The position numbers and the translations under genes are program-made. A model generated the notes under the pieces. That model was not told the DNA's origin, searched no databases, and was given only the letters and a program-made list of their open reading frames with translations. 42,713 nucleotides of DNA from an uncultured Bariatricus sp. (GTDB lineage Bacteria; Bacillota; Clostridia; Lachnospirales; Lachnospiraceae), in assembly GCA_934320645.1 (NCBI GenBank), contig CAKRFP010000023.1, positions 1-42,713 of the forward strand, written 5' to 3'. Below, in pieces: positions 8,432-13,818 of this stretch. Each line of letters starts with the position of its first letter. Position 1 is the stretch's first letter.

Positions 8432-8461
8432 AAAATCGGGACTATCGGATGAATAAAATAT

Positions 8462-8764
8462 GTGATAAAATCAATTATTGAAGATGCAGCAGTCAGAATA
8501 AAAGGCAGGTATCAAGTTAAAATGAGACAGATGGAATTTAAAATGGAACGGCCGGGACTGGTAGAGCCTGGTCAGATTGTTAATGTGACAGAAGGCGTTG
8601 TAGCAGCGTATTTTTACTATACGATCGAGCCAGCGGTGGCGATGAGTGCTAATTACCGTTCATGGCAGCGGCTTAAATCCAGTCATGGCAAGGTAATTGA
8701 TGTAAAACAGACGCCACAGGGGTATTATGTGGTATGTGAATTTGATGAAGAGGAAGTAGAATAA
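8462..8764 (+). CDS. Small protein of unknown function
   Basis: A 100-residue acidic-ended protein with GTG at 8462 as the longest start. An ATG at 8522 (Met21) gives an 80-residue alternative; neither has a strong ribosome site, so the start is uncertain. The sequence alternates short beta-like stretches (GQIVNVTEGVVAAYFYY, GKVIDVKQTPQGYYVVCEF) and ends DEEEVE, which suggests a small beta-rich fold. No Cys pair, signal peptide or membrane helix is visible. It follows the Spo0A-C gene in the same direction after 30 bp and precedes a bidirectional terminator, so both are probably on one transcript. I do not recognise the family. Confidence 0.6.
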   Translation: MIKSIIEDAAVRIKGRYQVKMRQMEFKMERPGLVEPGQIVNVTEGVVAAYFYYTIEPAVAMSANYRSWQRLKSSHGKVIDVKQTPQGYYVVCEFDEEEVE

Positions 8765-8780
8765 AGAGAATCAAAGAGGA

Positions 8781-8800
8781 CTTCGGATGTATTTCCGGAG
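8781..8800 (+). terminator. Small stem-loop after the 100-residue ORF
   Basis: CTTCGGA (8781-8787) pairs with TCCGGAG (8794-8800) around a 6-base loop with one G-U pair. It lies directly before the stronger hairpin at 8804-8853. Confidence 0.3.
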
Positions 8801-8803
8801 TGA

Positions 8804-8853
8804 TAAAAGATCAGGATCTGATAAAAAGAAAATATCAGTTCCTGATCTTTTTA
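8804..8853. terminator. Bidirectional terminator
   Basis: AAAAGATCAGG pairs with CCTGATCTTTTT, with a further CTGATA/TATCAG pairing inside. The A-run on one side and T-run on the other make it work for both the rightward small genes and the leftward HAD gene. Confidence 0.75.
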
Positions 8854-8919
8854 TATGGTTATATATCTGCAAAAAGCTGTTGCAAATGGTGCCATATATT
8901 TGATGATAAATTGAAAAAG

Positions 8920-9543
8920 TTACAGACCAAGAAGCGCGGGAAGTTCTCTGATCGCATCAATCTGCCGTGGTGGATTTGGAACATCACCAAAACCGTAAGA
9001 AGCATAAATAAAAGGAACCCCGGCTTTCAGGCAGGCATCGTAATCTCCGGCGGTATCTCCGACATAAACAACATCCCGCAGATGATTGTGTTCCATCAAA
9101 AGGCGGATGGATTCATTCTTCGGAACCTGTGTTTGTCCGAAACATAAAAAATCTTTGATATATTTTTCAAGCCCCATTGTTTTCAAAAAGACTTCGATGT
9201 ATCCGCACTGGCAGTTGCTGACGATATAAAGATCGATTTTCTGGGACAGAGATTCAAGCGTCCGGGCGACATCTGGGTAGAGGATTCCGTGATTGGTTTC
9301 GAGCAGTCTGTTTTCATATTCAAAGCAAAGATAACCGATGTGGTCACGTTCTTCCTTTGAACAGGACGGAAAAAGTGCCAGAGTGATTTCGTCCATTGTT
9401 TTGCCAAAAAGTGCCTGCAGATGTTCGGCTGTAAGGGTAAGCGTAAGATCTGTATTTTCGTGAATTGCCTGATTCCAGCATTTGGCAACTGCTTCGGTAG
9501 AATCCCAGAGCGTACCATCTACATCAAATATAATACCATCCAT
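8920..9543 (-). CDS. HAD family phosphatase (phosphoglycolate phosphatase-like)
   Basis: A 207-residue haloacid dehalogenase-type hydrolase. Motif I is FDVDGTLW with Asp7 (nucleophile) and Asp9; motif II is the Ser in IVSNC (Ser109); motif III is Lys142 in QVPKNES; motif IV is VGDTAGDYDAC (Asp163, Asp167). An alpha-helical cap (about residues 15-85) sits between motifs I and II, the arrangement of phosphoglycolate phosphatases and beta-phosphoglucomutases. The frame extends further upstream, but the ATG at 9543 is chosen because AAGGAG lies 8 bases before it and the Asp motif begins at residue 7. The substrate is unknown. Confidence 0.88.
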   Translation of the reverse strand: MDGIIFDVDGTLWDSTEAVAKCWNQAIHENTDLTLTLTAEHLQALFGKTMDEITLALFPSCSKEERDHIGYLCFEYENRLLETNHGILYPDVARTLESLSQKIDLYIVSNCQCGYIEVFLKTMGLEKYIKDFLCFGQTQVPKNESIRLLMEHNHLRDVVYVGDTAGDYDACLKAGVPFIYASYGFGDVPNPPRQIDAIRELPALLGL

Positions 9544-9669
9544 GATTAAGTCTCCTTGTTGTAAAAATTTATATAACAGATTTAGAATAGCACAGGGAAT
9601 GGATCCGGACAATGATCTGTAGAATATTTTTATCGAAAAGTCCCTGTTGGTGTCGAAAAACCGCGAAAT

Positions 9670-9698
9670 TTGAAGGAGAAGGAAAAGAAGTGTAAGAT
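9670..9698 (+). promoter_or_regulatory. Promoter of LacI-type gene
   Basis: TTGAAG (9670-9675), a 17-bp spacer, and TAAGAT (9693-9698) lie 49 bp before the start codon. A TGTCGAA sequence (9651-9657), identical to the Spo0A-box core, lies just upstream but may be chance. Confidence 0.4.
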
Positions 9699-9746
9699 AG
9701 TTAAAAACAGAGAAATGTCAAAAAAGAGATTAGGAGAAAAAAGAGA

Positions 9747-10724
9747 ATGAGCGGGGGAAAAGTCAGAATTAAAGATGTTGCAAAGATGGCTGGAGTGAGT
9801 GCAACGACGGTGTCAAATGTGATTCATGGAAGAACAGACAAAGTATCAAAAAAGACAAGAAAAAAGATAGAGGAAATCTTAAATGAACAGGAATATGCCC
9901 CGAGCATGGGCGCGCTGATACTTTCGGGAAAATGTTCCAGAATGGTAGCAGTCGTTGTGAGAAAAGAAGAATGGAAGCAGGAGAATAAAGAATTAGAAGA
10001 GATATTGTATGAAATCGAGAGAAGACTGTATGAGAGAGAATATTATATGCTGTTGCATTTTGCAAAAACGGACGAAGAATTTGTGCGATATACAGCAGCA
10101 TGGAAATTGGACGGAGCCATCTGTATCTGGTTTGACAAAGAAGAATGTGCAAGAATCCGGCAGAGGTGTGAAATTCCTGTGGCGATGATTGGAAGAGAGA
10201 ATCCGATATACGGAAGAGCCGGTGAAGAAGTGGCACGATTTCTGATCAAAAGAGAGGGATTAAGAATCTGGTTTCTGGATGGAACGGAAGAGAGCGGAAA
10301 AATGATCTGGCAGGGGATTCGGAAAATATTTTCCAGAAAAGGCATTTGTCTGGAAGAAGACCGGTATCTGGAAATACCAAAAGATCGGGATTTGCGGAAA
10401 ATGTTCTATAAAATCCGGCTGGCAGGACTTGCATTTTTGGCAGATATACTTGTATTTGCATCAGCAGATCATGGCGCAGAAGCAGTCGGATATCTGCATG
10501 ATCTGGAAATTAAGGTGCCGGAAGAAATTGAGGTGATGGCAATCGGCCAAAAGGAAGAAACAGCACTCATTTGCCGCCCACAGCTGACAACAGTCGAATT
10601 TGACAAAAAACGATTTGTCCGGCAGGCAATCGAAGAATTATATGTCCAGATGATAAAAGGATATATTTTGACAAAATCCGGAAAAATCAGTGTGAAAACG
10701 ATAATTAGAGGTTCCTGTAATTGA
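9747..10724 (+). CDS. LacI family transcriptional regulator
   Basis: A 325-residue regulator. Residues 7-50 form the LacI helix-turn-helix (IKDVAKMAGVSATTVSNVIHG, continuing into KVSKKTRKKIEEILNEQEYAP), followed by a hinge (ALILSGKCSRMVAVVV). The rest is a periplasmic-binding-protein-like effector domain, but it diverges from usual sugar sensors: the middle is rich in Glu, Lys and Arg and the hinge has SMGAL in place of the usual PN.xAR. It ends with a normal LTTVEFDKKRFVRQAIEELY segment. It lies 112 bp upstream of ilvN in the same direction, and the ilvN promoter contains palindromes, so control of ilvNC is possible but unproven. Confidence 0.85.
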   Translation: MSGGKVRIKDVAKMAGVSATTVSNVIHGRTDKVSKKTRKKIEEILNEQEYAPSMGALILSGKCSRMVAVVVRKEEWKQENKELEEILYEIERRLYEREYYMLLHFAKTDEEFVRYTAAWKLDGAICIWFDKEECARIRQRCEIPVAMIGRENPIYGRAGEEVARFLIKREGLRIWFLDGTEESGKMIWQGIRKIFSRKGICLEEDRYLEIPKDRDLRKMFYKIRLAGLAFLADILVFASADHGAEAVGYLHDLEIKVPEEIEVMAIGQKEETALICRPQLTTVEFDKKRFVRQAIEELYVQMIKGYILTKSGKISVKTIIRGSCN

Positions 10725-10762
10725 TAAAATCGAATTAAAGTGATAAAATTTTAGAAAGCTAC

Positions 10763-10791
10763 TTGACAAAGGTGGTGTCAATTGCTACAAT
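10763..10791 (+). promoter_or_regulatory. Sigma-A promoter of ilvN-ilvC with overlapping palindrome
   Basis: TTGACA (10763-10768), a 17-bp spacer and TACAAT (10786-10791) form a near-consensus promoter. The -35 is also the left arm of an inverted repeat, TTGACA n7 TGTCAA (10763-10781), which would let a dimeric repressor block polymerase. Confidence 0.75.
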
Positions 10792-10794
10792 AAA

Positions 10795-10816
10795 AAAACA
10801 GAACGCACTCTGTTTT
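10795..10816 (+). promoter_or_regulatory. Perfect inverted repeat at ilvN transcription start
   Basis: AAAACAGA (10795-10802) and TCTGTTTT (10809-10816) are perfect inverted copies around 6 bases. The predicted transcription start (about 10798) falls inside. It could be an operator, or a 5' hairpin on the mRNA. Confidence 0.5.
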
Positions 10817-10836
10817 GTAAAGTAAAGGAGTATGTT

Positions 10837-11337
10837 ATGAGAAAACAAGCTTATTCAATTTTGGTTTATAACAATCCGGGACTATTAAGCCGTATGGCAG
10901 GATTGTTCAGCAGACGGGGGTACAATATTGAAAGTATTACCGCAGGTACAACTGCAGATCCGAGATTTACAAGGATCACGATCGTAGCAAGTGGAGATGA
11001 ACAGATTCTTTCACAGATCGAGAAGCAGGTTCGCAAGATGGAAGATGTGATCGAGATTAAGCCGTTAAATGACAGCAATTCAGTATGCAGAGAACTGGTT
11101 ATGATCAAGGTTCGTGCAAATGCATCTGAAAGAGCAGAACTTATTTCACTGGCAGATATTTTCCGTGCGAAGATCGTTGATGTTGAAAAAGACTGTCTGA
11201 TGATTGAACTGACGGGAACCGAATCAAAGCTGAAAGCGTTTATGGAGCTTCTGGACGGATATGAGATCCTGGAGCTGGCAAGAACCGGTATTACCGGACT
11301 GAAGCGCGGAAGCGATGATGTGATCATGTTTGATTAA
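10837..11337 (+). CDS. ilvN: Acetolactate synthase small (regulatory) subunit
   Basis: A 166-residue protein. The N-terminal ACT domain (YSILVYNNPGLLSRMAGLFS, then RRGYNIESITAG) is the valine-binding region that gives feedback inhibition. The second half (ELVMIKVRA ... DVEKDCLMIELTGTESKL ... ILELARTGITGLKRG) is the activation domain that contacts the large subunit. The length is normal. It is unusual that no ilvB large-subunit gene lies beside it; the partner must be elsewhere in the genome. It is followed after 137 bp by ilvC and is the first gene after a strong promoter. AAAGGAG precedes the ATG. Confidence 0.95.
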   Translation: MRKQAYSILVYNNPGLLSRMAGLFSRRGYNIESITAGTTADPRFTRITIVASGDEQILSQIEKQVRKMEDVIEIKPLNDSNSVCRELVMIKVRANASERAELISLADIFRAKIVDVEKDCLMIELTGTESKLKAFMELLDGYEILELARTGITGLKRGSDDVIMFD

Positions 11338-11474
11338 AGCAGAGAGACGTTTTGAAAAGAGCGACGAGCTCGAAAGCGGCACCTTCAGGGATGCAGCAGT
11401 AGTTACATAAGAAAGCTAGGGGCATGGAGCCTTTAACTCTATAGAATTCAATAAGTCATAGGAGGAAATTAAAA

Positions 11475-12494
11475 ATGGCAGCAAGAATTTTTTATCAGGA
11501 AGACTGTAATTTATCAGTATTAGAAGGACAGACAATCGCTATCATCGGATATGGTAGCCAGGGACATGCACATGCACTGAACCTGAAAGATTCAGGATGC
11601 AATGTCATTATCGGTCTCTACGAAGGAAGCAAATCATGGGCAAAAGCAGAAGCTCAGGGATTTGAAGTATATACAGCAGCAGAAGCTGCAAAGAAAGCTG
11701 ATATCATCATGATCCTTATCAACGATGAACTTCAGGCTGATATGTATAAGAAAGACATCGAACCAAACCTTGAGGAAGGTAACATGCTGATGTTCGCACA
11801 CGGATTCAACATCCACTTCGGATGCATCACACCTCCGGCATATGTAGATGTAACAATGATCGCTCCAAAAGCACCGGGACATACAGTAAGAAGCGAATAT
11901 CAGGCAGGAAAAGGAACACCATGTCTGATCGCAGTAGAACAGGATTACACAGGAAAAGCCTGGGACAGAGCACTTGCTTACGGTCTTGCAATCGGTGGAG
12001 CAAGAGCAGGACTTCTTGAAACAACATATAGAGTAGAGACAGAAACAGACCTCTTCGGAGAACAGGCTGTACTTTGCGGTGGTGTATGTGCCCTTATGCA
12101 GACAGGTTTCGAAACACTTTGCGAAGCAGGATACGATCCAAGAAACGCATACTTCGAATGCATCCATGAAATGAAACTTATCGTAGACCTGATCTACCAG
12201 AGCGGATTCGCCGGAATGAGATACTCAATCTCCAACACAGCAGAATACGGTGATTACATCACAGGACCAAAGATCATCACAGAAGATACAAAGAAAGCAA
12301 TGAAGAAGATCCTCTCAGACATCCAGGACGGAACATTCGCAAAAGAATTCCTTCTCGACATGTCACCAGCAGGACGTCAGGTACACTTCAAAGCAATGAG
12401 AAAGAAAGCCGCAGAACATCCATCAGAAGTAGTAGGAGAAGAAATCAGAAAACTCTACAGCTGGAACGGTGAGGATAAACTGATCAATAACTAA
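11475..12494 (+). CDS. ilvC: Ketol-acid reductoisomerase, class I
   Basis: A 339-residue enzyme that isomerises and reduces acetolactate or acetohydroxybutyrate in valine, leucine and isoleucine synthesis, using Mg and NAD(P)H. The Rossmann motif is GYGSQGHAHALNLKDSG (25-41). Metal ligands are Asp192 and Glu196 (TDLFGEQAVLCGG) and the Glu residues of ECIHEMKLIVDLIY; Ser in SISNTAEYG is the substrate residue. The cofactor loop reads GLYEGSKSW (47-55) rather than the usual GLRxGSxSW: Tyr49 replaces the phosphate-binding Arg and Glu50 is acidic, which points to NADH use. AGGAGG precedes the ATG. Codon use suggests high expression. Confidence 0.97.
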   Translation: MAARIFYQEDCNLSVLEGQTIAIIGYGSQGHAHALNLKDSGCNVIIGLYEGSKSWAKAEAQGFEVYTAAEAAKKADIIMILINDELQADMYKKDIEPNLEEGNMLMFAHGFNIHFGCITPPAYVDVTMIAPKAPGHTVRSEYQAGKGTPCLIAVEQDYTGKAWDRALAYGLAIGGARAGLLETTYRVETETDLFGEQAVLCGGVCALMQTGFETLCEAGYDPRNAYFECIHEMKLIVDLIYQSGFAGMRYSISNTAEYGDYITGPKIITEDTKKAMKKILSDIQDGTFAKEFLLDMSPAGRQVHFKAMRKKAAEHPSEVVGEEIRKLYSWNGEDKLINN

Positions 12495-12504
12495 GCGATA
12501 GGCA

Positions 12505-12649
12505 ACAAGCCGGTCAGCTAAGCAGAAATAGAAGGAGTCCGGGAAAAACATGCTCGCATGCTTTTCCCGGACTCCTTCTATTTCTGATTAGTTAGTTGGC
12601 GCCGCCAACGGTCGAACAAGCTCTGCTTGTGAGACTCTGACCGGCTTGT
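12505..12649. repeat. Branched inverted-repeat structure downstream of ilvC
   Basis: An outer perfect 13-bp stem, ACAAGCCGGTCAG (12505-12517) with CTGACCGGCTTGT (12637-12649), encloses three hairpins. The first (12523-12586) has arms of about 29 bases, nearly perfect, with CAGAAATAGAAGGAGTCC mirrored at the far end. The second is GTTGGCG/CGCCAAC (12595-12609). The third is ACAAGC/GCTTGT (12616-12630), whose arms repeat the ends of the outer stem and allow alternative pairing. It may be the ilvC terminator, a structured RNA or a palindromic mobile repeat. Pairing is directly visible; function is not known. Confidence 0.7.
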
Positions 12650-12656
12650 ATGTAAA

Positions 12657-12767
12657 TCATTCGACCCACAAACTCAAAAACACAACCAGCGGAATCGCGC
12701 TCCGCGCCAATTCCGCGTCCCTTCTAAACAAAAGTTCCGTCAAACCAATAATTTTCATCTCCAGCAT
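12657..12767 (-). CDS. Possible 36-residue small ORF, minus strand
   Basis: A minus-strand frame runs from ATG at 12767 to TGA at 12657. The product begins MLEMKIIGLTELLF and ends with a hydrophobic PLVVFLSLWVE, like a short membrane-associated peptide. A TATAAT hexamer lies upstream on the minus strand, but there is no strong ribosome site. The plus strand here is pyrimidine-rich, unlike coding DNA around it, which fits a leftward gene. The frame also overlaps a GC-rich hairpin (12689-12716: GCGGAAT/ATTCCGC with GCGC/GCGC), so it could be part of a repeat instead. Confidence 0.25.
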   Translation of the reverse strand: MLEMKIIGLTELLFRRDAELARSAIPLVVFLSLWVE

Positions 12768-13126
12768 CTCACTTACCCAAGTCGAAAAAATAAGATTATA
12801 TTACGGTGAACAGAGTGGATGAAGAATGGACAAAAGAAATTGTATGATATTATAAAAGACAGTTGTAAAACAGATTTTTCTGTCATTTTTTAGTGATATT
12901 ATATAAATGAGGCGTAAAACTATAATAAAGTTGCTTGAATTACTGTTTTTAACATTTTTTGCATAAAACTACAATATTGCTCTTTACAAAACGATACGCT
13001 TACATTATATAAAATAAAAACCGTTTTCTATCACAAATGTTCAATGATATATTTTAAATTGATTTGTCAAAAAAATAATAAAACAACAAAAAAGACTGAA
13101 TATTATTCCTTGTATCAAGTAATATA
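12768..13126. other. A+T-rich gap with no gene seen
   Basis: About 360 bp with long A and T runs and several TATAAT-like sequences. Only very short frames exist (for example a 19-codon frame from 12907), none with a convincing ribosome site. It marks the left part of the A+T-rich island. Confidence 0.6.
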
Positions 13127-13154
13127 TTGATAATTATCCCATCTGTGATATAGT
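13127..13154 (+). promoter_or_regulatory. Promoter of the Cys-rich peptide ORF
   Basis: TTGATA (13127-13132), a 16-bp spacer and TATAGT (13149-13154) precede the peptide ORF. The expected start of transcription (about 13161) falls at the left arm of the 13-bp inverted repeat. Confidence 0.5.
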
Positions 13155-13161
13155 AAAGATA

Positions 13162-13408
13162 ATAGGTGTCTTTATTGGAGAGGTGAATGAAATGAAAAAT
13201 GATAAAAAAATGATATTTTTGAAGTTATTAAAGATGCACGAACAAACCCGATTCAACAAATAGAAACTATGGCCAGTGAACTGCATAAAACAGAACATAT
13301 TTCTCCACTAGATGCTTGCAAATGCACTGGAAATTGTGGTGCTATGTAAATTATGCAAATATAAAGCGTATTAAAATGTAGATATTTAGTGCAAGTAAAG
13401 ACACCTAT
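13162..13408. repeat. 13-bp perfect inverted repeat bracketing the peptide ORF
   Basis: ATAGGTGTCTTTA (13162-13174) and TAAAGACACCTAT (13396-13408) are exact reverse complements. They enclose the peptide ORF and its ribosome binding site. They could pair in the mRNA, act as protein-binding sites, or be the ends of a small mobile cassette. No target-site duplication is evident. Confidence 0.65.
13192..13349 (+). CDS. Frameshifted Cys-rich precursor-like peptide
   Basis: ATG at 13192 has an excellent ribosome site (GGAGAGGTG, 13178-13186). The zero frame ends after 23 codons (TAG at 13261). At a run of seven A (13204-13210) a -1 shift opens another frame that runs to TAA at 13347-13349. The joined product would be about 52 residues: an acidic and amphipathic leader (NDIFEVIKDARTNP, then QQIETMASELHKTEH) and a short tail ISPLDACKCTGNCGAM with three Cys. 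This looks like a leader plus core of a ribosomally made, modified or exported peptide. The shift may be programmed, a transcriptional slip, a real mutation or a base error. A 117-residue ORF and two ABC exporter genes follow. No known class is recognised. Confidence 0.45.
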
Positions 13409-13455
13409 CTTGTAAATTACGAATTTCAGTAAAGATATAATGAGAGGGATTAATT

Positions 13456-13809
13456 ATGAGATTTAGTAGTTATAATATGGAAGGGAGAATTAAAAGTAAA
13501 ACAAAATTTATAAATGAAGGAGTTGCTGAATGTTTTAATAGTGTAAAATATAATAATCATTATATGTTAAATAAGCATGACATAGATATTTTTGAAATAT
13601 GGAATAATTATGATAGTTATGATAGAAATTATTCTAATTTTATTGCTTGCAAATTTTGCACTAAGTTGTTGGAACAAGGTGGAAAAGATAATTTCTTAAA
13701 ACTTATTTATGAACAAACTATTTCGAAAGCTGAAGAAATTTATGGAAGTCTCTTATATGATATAAAAAATGAGGTGGAAAGGGAAATCTTATTAGGAATT
13801 GATTGTTAG
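13456..13809 (+). CDS. Short protein resembling the C-terminal half of a gluzincin peptidase
   Basis: A 117-residue protein with GAGAGGG before the ATG. FINEGVAECF (about residues 19-28) resembles the EG.AEY motif that supplies the third zinc ligand in HEXXH peptidases of the Peptidase_MA group, and the later YSNFIACKFCTKLLEQGG and DNFLKLIYEQ resemble the helices that follow it. The HEXXH half is missing and no such motif is encoded just upstream, so this is either a remnant or a shortened protein with another role. It lies between the Cys-rich peptide ORF and two ABC genes, with only 9 bp to the next start. The codon use is very A+T rich. Family assignment is tentative. Confidence 0.6.
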   Translation: MRFSSYNMEGRIKSKTKFINEGVAECFNSVKYNNHYMLNKHDIDIFEIWNNYDSYDRNYSNFIACKFCTKLLEQGGKDNFLKLIYEQTISKAEEIYGSLLYDIKNEVEREILLGIDC

Positions 13810-13818
13810 GACGATGAA

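Noticed and set aside
8800..9147. 115-residue plus frame opposite the HAD gene
   Set aside because: It lies over the terminator and the antisense of a well-supported HAD gene.
7972..9657. Spo0A boxes TGTCGAC and TGTCGAA as firm regulatory sites
   Set aside because: Seven-base matches are expected several times by chance in 42 kb on two strands; kept only as hints.
10725..11474. T-box or leader-peptide attenuator for ilv genes
   Set aside because: The leader before ilvN is only about 40 nt, and the ilvN-ilvC gap shows no T-box sequence or Leu/Ile/Val-rich ORF.
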